Below, in pieces: positions 8,978 to 16,837 of a stretch of 64,000 nt of DNA. Below the pieces are notes generated by a model. That model ran no database searches and was not told where the DNA came from. It worked only from the letters and a program-made list of their open reading frames with translations. Position numbers and translations under genes: made by a program. The DNA lies in contig NZ_CP107852.1 in the NCBI RefSeq assembly GCF_036346875.1, positions 5,084,001-5,148,000 of the forward strand, written 5' to 3'. Source of the DNA: Nocardia sp. NBC_00508 (GTDB taxonomy: Bacteria; Actinomycetota; Actinomycetes; Mycobacteriales; Mycobacteriaceae). Every line of letters begins with the position of its first letter. Position 1 is the stretch's first letter.

Positions 8978-8989
8978 TGAGTAGTCGTG

Positions 8990-9283
8990 CTAGTTGGCCC
9001 GATCGTGGGGCTGTCGTTGCGCGGGTGTGGTCACGCGGCTCACAGCGACCGCGAGCATGAACATGCCGCCCGTCAGCAGCATGCCAGTGCTGGTGGTGCC
9101 GAACCAGCTCAGGAGGTAGCCCCCGAGTAGCGTACCGATGGCTGCCAATCCGTCGGTGACCAGCAAGAGCATGCCGACCGCCTGGCCTAGAGTCTCCTCG
9201 GGAATCACCTTCACACGGAATGTGGTCAGGAGGACGGCGACAATGGTGTCGACCACGCCGATGAGCCCGGATGGGATGCAGCG
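8990..9283 (-). pseudogene. MFS transporter, C-terminal remnant
   Basis: The minus strand encodes about 95 residues matching the last transmembrane helices of a major facilitator permease: GLIGVVDTIVAVLLTTFRV, then GQAVGMLLLVTDGLAAIGTLLGG, then MLLTGGMFMLAVAVS. Upstream of this the frame continues but its composition is no longer membrane-like, so the other helices are missing. It is therefore a fragment. It abuts the end of the 127-aa gene and may mark a rearrangement breakpoint. Confidence 0.7.
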
Positions 9284-9372
9284 GTTGCTCCGGCCGACTT
9301 GTCCGCCGGGCATCGAGTGCTCGATCATGATCGTAAGCAATCGATTTCGACGATGCCCGATGTGGACCGAGT

Positions 9373-10830
9373 ATGACCGCTGCACAACCTGGGGATATGA
9401 GCCTCGAAACGTTCTTGCGCTCATACCCCGCCTATCACGGGACGCGACACCTCGATCGCGTCCGCGCCGACGACTTCCCTCGACTCGATGAGCAGGGCCT
9501 GATCTATCTGGACTACACGGGAAGTGGCCTCCCCAGCCGATCACAGCTTCGCGCGTATCAGCGCGTCATCGGCGACGACATCTGGGGAAATCCGCATTCC
9601 GCGAGCGTCCCGTCCCGTCGATCCACCGAGGCGATCCGGCACGCTCGCCAGGCGACACTGCGATTCGTGAACGCCGATCCCGACGAGTACTCGGTGATCT
9701 TCACAGCGAATGCCACGGGCGCTCTTCGGCTCGTCGGCGAGTCGTTTCCGTTCCAGCCGGGAGCCCGGCTGGCGCTGCTGCGCGACAATCACAACTCCGT
9801 GCTCGGCATCCGCGAATACGCCCGCGCACGTGGAGCGACAACGGAAACAATCGCTCTGCGGCCAGATCTCCGCACCGATCTCTCCGCCGTGGTAGACGCG
9901 TTGGACCGCGCCGAGACAGCGCCGTCCTTGTTCGCGTATCCAGCACAAAGCAACTTCTCCGGTGTGCAACATCCGCTCGAATGGATACACGAAGCCCACT
10001 CCCGCGGCTGGCGGGTACTCCTCGACGCTGCCGCGTACGCGGCGATATCCGATGTGGATCTCAGCAGGTACAAGCCCGACTTCGTACCGCTGTCCTACTA
10101 CAAGATCTTCGGCTGGCCGACCGGGCTGGGATGTCTGATCGCCAGGAACGACGCGCTCGCGCAGCTGCGACGTCCCTGGTTCTCCGGCGGCACCGTCGTC
10201 GCCTCGAGTGCGCTGGGCGGCTGGCACGCCAGCGCAGGCCCTCCCGATAATTTCGAGGACGGGACACCCGACTTCCTGGGCGCACTCGGTGTGTCGATCG
10301 GCTTGGACTACGTGCGACAGACTCTCGATCGCGATTCGGTCAGAGCACGAGTACGGTGTCTGACGGAATTCCTGCTAGTTGAGATGTCGAAGCTCCGCCA
10401 TTCGAATGGCGCGCCCGTCTGCGCGCTGTACGGCCCCACCGACACCCGAGGAAGAGGCCCGACGATCGCGTTCAACCTGCTCGATATGGACGGCAACATC
10501 GTCGATGAGCGGGTGGCCGAAGACCGCGCAGTAGAGTGTGGGATCGCGTTGCGCGCAGGCTGTTTCTGCAACCCGGGCGTCGGCGAGACGATATTCGAAC
10601 TCGAGCCCGCAGATCTGATTCGAGTCGGCACGATGTCGGCTGGGCTACATACGATCGAGGACTACCGAGCGGCCATCGGTTTACCCACCGGCGGTGCATT
10701 GCGAGTCTCACTCGGCCCGGTCAGCAACTTCGACGACATCCTCGGATTCCATCGCTATCTCCGGTCGTGGTGTGACCACCGTACTGCCGACGAGCAGCTC
10801 AGGACGTTTCCGGATCGAGACCGATGCTGA
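9373..10830 (+). CDS. Class V PLP enzyme, molybdenum-cofactor sulfurase-like
   Basis: 485 residues from ATG 9373; ATG 9397 (MSLETFLRSYP) is an alternative start. The fold-type I aminotransferase V signatures are those of the Moco sulfurase / cysteine desulfurase branch: LIYLDYTGSGLPSRSQ near residue 43, HNSVLG near 140, a Schiff-base Lys in PLSYYKIFGWPTGLG at about residue 244, and the Cys loop RAGCFCNPG near the C-terminus. Eukaryotic Moco sulfurases and their bacterial relatives move sulfur from L-cysteine to the cofactor of xanthine-oxidase-type enzymes. The C-terminal MOSC domain of the eukaryotic enzyme is absent. No xanthine-oxidase-type gene is in this window, so the substrate is unclear. 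Confidence 0.85.
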   Translation: MTAAQPGDMSLETFLRSYPAYHGTRHLDRVRADDFPRLDEQGLIYLDYTGSGLPSRSQLRAYQRVIGDDIWGNPHSASVPSRRSTEAIRHARQATLRFVNADPDEYSVIFTANATGALRLVGESFPFQPGARLALLRDNHNSVLGIREYARARGATTETIALRPDLRTDLSAVVDALDRAETAPSLFAYPAQSNFSGVQHPLEWIHEAHSRGWRVLLDAAAYAAISDVDLSRYKPDFVPLSYYKIFGWPTGLGCLIARNDALAQLRRPWFSGGTVVASSALGGWHASAGPPDNFEDGTPDFLGALGVSIGLDYVRQTLDRDSVRARVRCLTEFLLVEMSKLRHSNGAPVCALYGPTDTRGRGPTIAFNLLDMDGNIVDERVAEDRAVECGIALRAGCFCNPGVGETIFELEPADLIRVGTMSAGLHTIEDYRAAIGLPTGGALRVSLGPVSNFDDILGFHRYLRSWCDHRTADEQLRTFPDRDRC

Positions 10831-10853
10831 CGCTTCCGGTGGAGGGACACCCG

Positions 10854-12305
10854 TTACTTGCTCGGCTCCGCCGCGCAGGCGAGGTCCTGGGCGGGGCGCT
10901 GCCCAGTGGTCAGGAATGCCGTTGTCGTGTCGATCGCGCACTTGTTGCGGCTGAAGGGAATGACCACGTGCCCGCCCTGGTCGACCACGATCATCGTGGC
11001 CCGCCCGCCGAATGCCCGCCGCATGTCCTCGGCGCCGACCAGCGGCGTCCCCGGATCGCGCTGGTACTGCACGATGAGCACGTTCGACGGACCCTGGTCA
11101 CCGATCTGTACCGGCGGCTCGATCGGCTCGGTCGGCCAGAACGCGCACGGTCCGATATTGGCCGTTGCCCCGCCGAGCAGCGGGTACCGCACTCGGTCGA
11201 CTTCAGCATTCCGCTGATACTCCTGGACCGTTTCCGGCCAGCTCCGATCATCGCAGATCACCGCAAGACGAGCGGACATGGCGTTTTCCAGGCCCGCAAT
11301 CGCCGGGATGGGTGGTAGCGGCTGGTCGGTGTCGAGCGCTTGCATGAACTCGGCCAGCAGGGGCAACGACGAATCGTCGTAGAGAAGTTGGAGCATGGTG
11401 TCGCGGAACGCCGTCGCGCCGATGCCCTGGACCGGTTCGGCCTCCAACCGCGCCGCCAGGTCGAAGTACTTCGCCCTGACTTGCTCGCTCGTGGTGCCCA
11501 ATCCGTACTCGGGATGCGCGGCCGCGAACGCCGCGAAGTCCGGGAACCGGTCCTGCGTTCCACGACCGAACCCCCGCATGAACGTGACGTCGTAACCGGC
11601 GGCGGGCAGGCTGCTGTCGAGCACCACCCGATCGGTGCGCTCCGGGAACATCGTCGTGTACACCGCACCGAGGTAGGTGCCGTAAGACGGAGCGAGATAG
11701 GAGACCTTCTCCTGGCCCAGCGCCGCGCGGATCCGGTCCATATCGCGCGCGGTGTTCGCGGTGGTGGTGTGCGGCAGCATCCATGCCGTCGGCGAGTTGG
11801 CGCACTGTTCGGCGACGGTCCGCGCGAACACGGCCTCCCGCTCGACATCGGCCGCGGTGTGCGCGTACGCCGGGATAATGCCGCGTTTCTGCTGCTCCGG
11901 GGTAAAGTTGCAGGTCACCGGCGTGCTGTGGCCGACACCGCGCGGGTCGAAGCTGATCACGTCGTAGGAGTCCAGCAGCTGTGGCGGCAGCCCCGAGGCG
12001 GCGAGAACGGCCCCGAAGCCGAGTGCCGCGATGCCGGGGCCGCCCGCGTTGGTCATCAGCACGCCGCGGCGCTTCGCGGGATTCTTGCTCTCCAGCTTGG
12101 AAATCATGATCTCGATGTGCTGTCCGTCCGGATTCCGGTAGTCCAGTGGGACTTCGACCGTGGCGCACTGCAGTACGGGTCCGGCGACATCCTCCGGGCA
12201 CCGCCCCCACTTCACGGTGGACGGCTGCGCCGCCACCGATGCGAACGGAATCGCGGTCGCCGCGACCGCGGTGGCGGCGAGCAGGCGTAACAAGGTTTTG
12301 CGCAT
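10854..12305 (-). CDS. Secreted alpha/beta hydrolase, tripeptidyl aminopeptidase (TAP) type
   Basis: Start ATG 12305 (MRKTLLRLLAATAVAATAIP) after GGGAGAA; a Sec signal peptide probably ends at about residue 26. The 483-residue protein has the oxyanion region MTNAGGPG, the FDPRGVGHS strand, a nucleophile elbow APSYGT with Ser at about 207, and a late His in DQGGHVVI. This layout is that of actinomycete TAP-like exopeptidases and esterases (S33 family with C-terminal TAP domain). It is expected to act outside the cell or at the wall. It is divergent from the histidine kinase at 12502. Confidence 0.9.
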   Translation of the reverse strand: MRKTLLRLLAATAVAATAIPFASVAAQPSTVKWGRCPEDVAGPVLQCATVEVPLDYRNPDGQHIEIMISKLESKNPAKRRGVLMTNAGGPGIAALGFGAVLAASGLPPQLLDSYDVISFDPRGVGHSTPVTCNFTPEQQKRGIIPAYAHTAADVEREAVFARTVAEQCANSPTAWMLPHTTTANTARDMDRIRAALGQEKVSYLAPSYGTYLGAVYTTMFPERTDRVVLDSSLPAAGYDVTFMRGFGRGTQDRFPDFAAFAAAHPEYGLGTTSEQVRAKYFDLAARLEAEPVQGIGATAFRDTMLQLLYDDSSLPLLAEFMQALDTDQPLPPIPAIAGLENAMSARLAVICDDRSWPETVQEYQRNAEVDRVRYPLLGGATANIGPCAFWPTEPIEPPVQIGDQGPSNVLIVQYQRDPGTPLVGAEDMRRAFGGRATMIVVDQGGHVVIPFSRNKCAIDTTTAFLTTGQRPAQDLACAAEPSK

Positions 12306-12400
12306 ACAACGTTCTCCCGACTGAAGGGCGCTCGGATGCGGTTGCTCTCGAGTATCTGGACAAGTCTGCGCATTCGTTGTGGCCGCCACATCGGCCACGG

Positions 12401-12430
12401 GGTTCGAACCGTCCTCGACCAAAGTCGAGG
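12401..12430. promoter_or_regulatory. Palindromes in divergent hydrolase/kinase promoter region
   Basis: A perfect 10-bp palindrome GGTTCGAACC at 12401-12410 is followed by a 7-bp inverted repeat CCTCGAC...GTCGAGG at 12413-12430. GTCGAGG occurs again near 12438. Placed between two divergent genes, one of them a sensor kinase, these could be operators. No regulator family can be named from sequence alone. Confidence 0.35.
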
Positions 12431-12501
12431 CGGTGATACGACCCTGGTCGAGGATCCGGTAGACCCGGGACCGATGCACTGTCCCGCACGGCTTCGCGAT
12501 A

Positions 12502-13698
12502 ATGGCCACGATGAACACTGACGTCGCGCCACGGCTCGGAGGGTGGCAGCAGACCTGGCGGTCGGCGGCTGCGGCGGCGCTGGGCATAGCCGTCTGGGTC
12601 AATGCCGGTGTGCTGCTGCCGCCGGGGCACGCGGCCGAACCGGATTCCTGGTTTGTCACCGGTGATCCGCTGATTGCTGTGGGCTGCTTGATTGCGCTGC
12701 TGTGGCGGCGCCGGTTTCCGCTTGCGGTCGCCCTGACCGTCACGATCGCGTCGACGGCGTCGATACTCGCCACCGGCGCCGCGCTGCTGGCGCTGTGCTC
12801 GATTTCCACTCGTCGACGTCCGGTGGAGATCGGGGTCGTCGTGCTGGCCTATGTGACCGCGTCGCAATTCGCGCTCGGGCTCTACCCGGTCGAGAGCAGC
12901 CCCACCGCGAGGTCGCTCCAATTCGCGCTTCCGGCACTGAGCGCGGGCGTCGCGGTGGCCGTGGGCATGGCAATCGGAGCACGACGCGTCGAAGTGCGGT
13001 CCTTGCGGGACCGGGCGGAAAGCGCGGAGCGGGAACAGGCCGCGCGGGCGGCGCAGGCCCGCGCCCTGGAACGAAATCGGATCGCTCGCGAGATGCACGA
13101 TGTGCTCGCGCACCGAATCTCCCTCGTCGCAATGCAAGCTGGAGTGCTGGACCACCGCGGTGACCTCCCGGCTGAGGACAGTCGCGTGCTGATCCGCGGC
13201 ATCGCCGATGGCTCCCGGCAGGCGCTGGAGGAACTACGAGACGTCCTCGGCGTGCTCCGTGCCGACCCGAATCCGCCGGAGCCACCGCAACCCTCGCTCG
13301 ACCGAATCCCCGAACTGGTGGCCGAGGCCCGCACATCGGGACTGGACGTCACACTCGCCACCACCGTGACGGGAACCCCGTCCGACGCGGTCGGACGAAC
13401 GTGCTACCGGATCGTCCAAGAGGGGCTGACCAATGTCGCCAAGCACGCCCCGGGCGCACGGGTAGACATCCTGCTCAGCGGAACAGCCGGCGACGAACTG
13501 CACATCAGCGTCCGAAATTCCCCGGCTACCAGCGCAATACCCGCTCGAACACCGACGTCCGGGTTCGGCCTGCTCGGACTCACCGAACGAATCGGCATCG
13601 TCGGCGGAAAGCTCGACCACCATCCGACACCCGACAACGGATATATCCTCACCGCACAACTACCCTGGCCGAACCATAATCGCCACAGGGGAATGTGA
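12502..13698 (+). CDS. NarL-family sensor histidine kinase
   Basis: 398 residues; ATG 12511 is an alternative start and neither has a clear ribosome-binding site. Several hydrophobic segments fill residues ~22-160, giving a membrane-embedded sensor without a large extracellular loop. A HisKA_3 dimerisation domain follows, with the phospho-acceptor His at about 199 in IAREMHDVLAHRISLVAMQ. The ATPase domain has IVQEGLTNVAKHAPGA (N box) and SGFGLLGLTERI (G box). The stop is immediately followed by the GTG start of the response regulator, so they form an operon. The signal is unknown. Confidence 0.92.
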   Translation: MATMNTDVAPRLGGWQQTWRSAAAAALGIAVWVNAGVLLPPGHAAEPDSWFVTGDPLIAVGCLIALLWRRRFPLAVALTVTIASTASILATGAALLALCSISTRRRPVEIGVVVLAYVTASQFALGLYPVESSPTARSLQFALPALSAGVAVAVGMAIGARRVEVRSLRDRAESAEREQAARAAQARALERNRIAREMHDVLAHRISLVAMQAGVLDHRGDLPAEDSRVLIRGIADGSRQALEELRDVLGVLRADPNPPEPPQPSLDRIPELVAEARTSGLDVTLATTVTGTPSDAVGRTCYRIVQEGLTNVAKHAPGARVDILLSGTAGDELHISVRNSPATSAIPARTPTSGFGLLGLTERIGIVGGKLDHHPTPDNGYILTAQLPWPNHNRHRGM

Positions 13699-14375
13699 GT
13701 GGATAGCGAGAGGGAGCCGATACATGTTCTTATCGTCGACGACGATCAGCTGGTGCGGATGGCGCTGCGGCTCATCATCGACGGCGAACCGGACCTGACC
13801 GTCGTCGCAGAGGCGGCCACCGGGGACGCCGCGATCGGAATCGTGGACGAGCAACGGCCGGACGTCGTGCTGATGGATGTGCGGATGCCCGGCCGTGACG
13901 GTCTCAGCGCGACCCGGGAAATTCTCAGCCGACCGGCGCCGCCGCGGGTGCTCATGCTGACCACGTTCGACTCCGACGATCTGGTGCTCGGCGCGCTGCA
14001 CGCCGGAGCACTCGGGTTCATCCTCAAGGACACTTCGCCGGCGCGGATCGTAGACGCGGGCCGACAGTGGCCGATGGCAACCCCATACTGTCTCCGGAAG
14101 CCACGGCACGAGTGATCGCCGCCGCTACCGGACCACAGTCCCGCGCCGCTCGCCGCTCGTCCCGCGATGCCGCGCGAAGACAGCTGTCGACACTGACCGA
14201 ACGGGAACTCGAAACTGCTCGGGCCATCGCCGACGGGCTGGGAAACCCGGAGATCGCCGAGCGGCTGCGCATCAGCATCGCAACCGTCAAGGCGCACACC
14301 GGCAACCTGTTCACCAAGCTGGCGGTCGAGAACCGAGTGCAGATCGCACTCTTGGTCCGCGACGCAGAGGATTGA
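13699..14375 (+). pseudogene. NarL/LuxR-family response regulator, frameshifted
   Basis: Two frames together make one standard regulator. Frame one (13699-14115, GTG start) holds the receiver domain with VDDDQ and the phospho-acceptor Asp at about residue 60 (VVLMDVRMPG). It goes wrong after SPARIVDA and ends at 14115. Frame two, overlapping from about 14067 to 14375, carries the linker ADGNPILSPEATARVI and the LuxR helix-turn-helix (LTERELETARAIADGLGNPE, IATVKAHTGNLFTKL). A loss of one base near 14060-14066 explains the break. As written the receiver is separated from its DNA-binding domain. It could be a true pseudogene or a base-calling error. It is paired with the kinase immediately upstream. 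Confidence 0.85.
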
Positions 14376-14506
14376 CCAGCCTGGTTGACCCGAGCCCTAC
14401 TCGGGCGCGTACAACTCCGGCTCGCACAGAGCCTTCGCTCCGGTGCGCGGCTACCCCACACCGGCGAGGGCCGCAAGCGCCACCTCGGTGACCGCCTGCA
14501 CGGTCT

Positions 14507-14683
14507 GATCGGCGGTGCCTGGATGCCGACCTCATCGACACGATGCATGTCGCCGTCGCGCCGCTCGAACTCGGCCGTGGCGAACGGTTGTGGGCAAGCC
14601 CCGACGAACTCGTCGACCGCTTTCATCTGGAGCGGATCCCGAGTTCGATCGGGGTAGCGCATCACTTGTTCTGGCGACGGTGA
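14507..14683 (+). pseudogene. RibD/DHFR-like reductase, C-terminal remnant
   Basis: An open stretch of about 58 codons reads LDADLIDTMHVAVAPLELG, then RLWASPDELVDRFHLERIP, then a C-terminal HHLFWRR before TGA. This matches the last strands of bacterial RibD C-terminal / dihydrofolate-reductase-like proteins (YyaP type). No start codon or N-terminal NADPH-binding part is present upstream in the same frame. It is a decayed fragment downstream of the two-component genes. Confidence 0.6.
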
Positions 14684-14794
14684 CTGGAGGAAACGGGCCG
14701 ACGTCAAGAGGCGAATGTGCAGGAAGCCGTCCGTGTCGGTGTGGATCTGCTTACCGTCGGCAGTGGTGTAGTCGCAGACTAGAGTGACCAGCCG

Positions 14795-15766
14795 CTAGCT
14801 GCCCGGGATCGGCAGCACGTCGAAACTGATCACGACCCGCGGTTGTTCGTTGTGCTCGGCGAGCGTGACCGCGCCGCCGGGCGGAATCAGTGATGCGCCG
14901 CCACCGCCTGCGCCGGGTGGGGTGTCCGGGTCGCCGCGACCGTCGTCGCTCTGCCCGCCGACTCCGCCCCCGCCGCCCCCGCGCCAACCAGCGCCGCCCC
15001 CACCGCCGCCACCGATCCCGCTGCCGGTGCCCGCCACCCCGCCGCCGCCGGAGCCTCCGTATCCGGGGCCACCGTCGCCGCCCGCATGCGAATCGGGACC
15101 GAACACGTCCTCGCCGCCGCCCGGTGCCAGCGGAGTATTCGGACCGCCCGCCGCGCCACCGCGGGCACCGGCACCTGGCATATCCGCGTCACCACCCGGG
15201 GACAGCCGCCCGTCCCAGGTCGCCGCGCCGCCGCCGCCACCAGCGGCAGTGCCGAGTTCGACGGTGCTGGGGACGGTGGCGGGCGGGAGGGCGACACCGA
15301 GGTCCAGCCGCACCGACGACGCGCCACCTCCATTGCCGCCCTGAACATTCGGGTAGGCGGCCGGATCCGCGCCAGGATACGGGCGTGTGCGCCCACCACG
15401 GCTGCCGCCCGCGGGCTCGGCAACCCGGATGATCAGTCGCGCACCGGGCGGGACCCAGACATCGCCCGCGACGCGGGCGGCGCGTCCGCCGGGCGCGATG
15501 GTGTGGCAGCAGCTGTCCTGGCCCGATGCGCCGACGGCATCGATGCGCACATTGGCGACAGATCTCGGCAGCGGCAGAAATGTACCGCTGCCGAAGCCGA
15601 CCGGCAGCGGCCGGTTGGCGGTGTAGGTGCAGGTGACGTGATTCCCCTGCATGGTGCATTCCGGCGGCAACGGTGCCGCCGATGCCGGACCGGCGCCAGC
15701 CACTGCCGAGCCCACCGCAAGGACGCCAGCCATAGTTGTCGTGATAGCAACAGAACGCATATCCAT
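14795..15766 (-). CDS. Secreted glycine-rich protein
   Basis: Start ATG 15766 (MDMRSVAITTTMAGVLAVGS), 5 nt after GGGAGGAAG; a signal peptide ends near AGAGPASAAPLP. The first half of the mature part looks folded and contains four Cys (PECTMQ, VTCTY, DSCCHT). The second half is a low-complexity Gly/Pro/Ala/Asp array with many GGGG runs. The organisation resembles glycine-rich exported proteins of actinomycetes; a structural or surface role is an inference. The Gly-rich DNA produces long spurious frames on the other strand. Confidence 0.75.
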   Translation of the reverse strand: MDMRSVAITTTMAGVLAVGSAVAGAGPASAAPLPPECTMQGNHVTCTYTANRPLPVGFGSGTFLPLPRSVANVRIDAVGASGQDSCCHTIAPGGRAARVAGDVWVPPGARLIIRVAEPAGGSRGGRTRPYPGADPAAYPNVQGGNGGGASSVRLDLGVALPPATVPSTVELGTAAGGGGGAATWDGRLSPGGDADMPGAGARGGAAGGPNTPLAPGGGEDVFGPDSHAGGDGGPGYGGSGGGGVAGTGSGIGGGGGGGAGWRGGGGGGVGGQSDDGRGDPDTPPGAGGGGASLIPPGGAVTLAEHNEQPRVVISFDVLPIPGS

Positions 15767-15923
15767 CGACTTCCTCCCCGGCCCGGGTCGCGTCCACTCT
15801 TCAGGACGATCAGCCCGGATCAACGATCAACGCGGTTGCCGAGACGCTAGCTTACGCGGCCCATACACATACTCGATCGCTATTCTCGTATCAGAGAAGG
15901 AATTCGACCTGGGTTGCGGAACA

Positions 15924-16364
15924 TCAACGGCGCCTACGTGATCCGGCTTGCACCGGCAGCTTCTCGCTCACGAAAGCGAGCAACGGAAAGGTCGTGATGC
16001 CGGTGACCGCTGCGGTGTCGGGGTGCTCGGTCAGATGACGCGCGATGACATCGCCCCAATCCGGCGCGACCAGGGTGTCCGCGTCGGTTCTTCCGATGAA
16101 ATCGCCTCGGGCCCTGTCGAATCCGGTGCTGCGTGCGCGGGCGACACCACGCTGCGGCTCCTCGATGAGGACGACCTTTGGCTGATTGATCGCGTATTCG
16201 GCGACGATTCGGCGGGTGTCATCGGTACTGCCGTTGTCGACCACGATGATCTCGTCGATCGCGTCCTGTGCGGCAAGGCGGTCCAGGGTGCGGACGATGC
16301 TCGCCGCTTCGTTCAACGCGGGGATCACGACGGATAAGGCTGGCGGCGCGGGGGAATTGCTCAT
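15924..16364 (-). pseudogene. Glycosyltransferase family 2, truncated
   Basis: Start ATG 16364 (MSNSPAPPALSVVIPALNEA). The first ~140 residues are a good GT-A nucleotide-sugar domain: SVVIPALNEAASIVRTL, IIVVDNGSTDDTRRI, RGVARARSTGF and the metal-binding FIGRTDADTLV. The frame then ends after LPVQAGSRRRR, whereas family members normally continue for at least another 80-150 residues. The acceptor half is missing, so it is probably non-functional. No neighbouring gene suggests a polysaccharide cluster. Confidence 0.7.
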
Positions 16365-16643
16365 CGGCGTAAAGCTCCAGGTGTGCCGGGAAGACATCAG
16401 AGCAACATGCCGATTATGCGGTCTGCTAGGTGGTGACGCCGCGTGGCTGCTGTCTGGTGTCGGTGCGAATCGAAATTACGCAGCCGTCGTCGCTGACGGG
16501 AGTCCGAAATATACAGGCTTGACTTGGGAATAGCCTTGTGCATTGTGCAAAACTGGTGATTGTCACAAGCTTTCTGCGTCCATTCGAGTTATCCGCCATG
16601 GCCACTCGGCCGGGCGTGGGGCGATGCCGGTGAGACCCTCATG

Positions 16644-16726
16644 GTCGTCTGCTACTGTTGGCGCAACTTGAGTCGTTACGGGTCGAGAGGGTGGGGATGG
16701 GCCGTCGAATCACGTTGATGCTGCTC
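16644..16726 (+). promoter_or_regulatory. Duplicated leader of the DUF3558/ESX cassette, copy 2
   Basis: Closely similar to 8001-8083, including the TACTGT element and GAGAGGGTGGGG before the ATG at 16697. It now drives the 46-aa chimera and, by coupling, the PPE-like gene. Confidence 0.6.
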
Positions 16727-16837
16727 GGCTTAGTGAAGAGTCTGCGCGAGGTCATGGCGATCTCCCTCGAGCGGATCACGGGCCAGGATGTCGAGAACGC
16801 TGCCCCGATCGCGAACGCCACTGAGCAGGTGCGCTGA
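16697..16837 (+). CDS. 46-aa chimera: lipoprotein start joined to end of the 127-aa protein
   Basis: The frame starts like the DUF3558 lipoprotein at 8054 (MGRRITLMLLGL) and after about 12 residues switches to the end of the 127-aa protein (LREVMAISLERITGQDVENA), ending EQVR. Positions 16731-16837 align base for base in length with 8871-8977, including the stop. A deletion of about 787 bp between two short AGTG-like motifs accounts for it. The fusion is in frame, and its TGA overlaps the next ATG (TGATG). It may now serve mainly as a leader ORF for translation of the PPE-like gene. Whether a stable peptide is made is unknown. Confidence 0.75.
   Translation: MGRRITLMLLGLVKSLREVMAISLERITGQDVENAAPIANATEQVR

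Noticed and set aside
12361..12450. GGTTCGAACC resembling a tRNA T-loop
   Set aside because: No acceptor, D or anticodon stems can be folded around it, and the sequence is a simple palindrome.
14890..15432. Pro/Arg-rich plus-strand frames opposite the glycine-rich gene
   Set aside because: They arise from the GC-rich Gly codon runs on the other strand; the minus-strand gene has a signal peptide and a ribosome-binding site.
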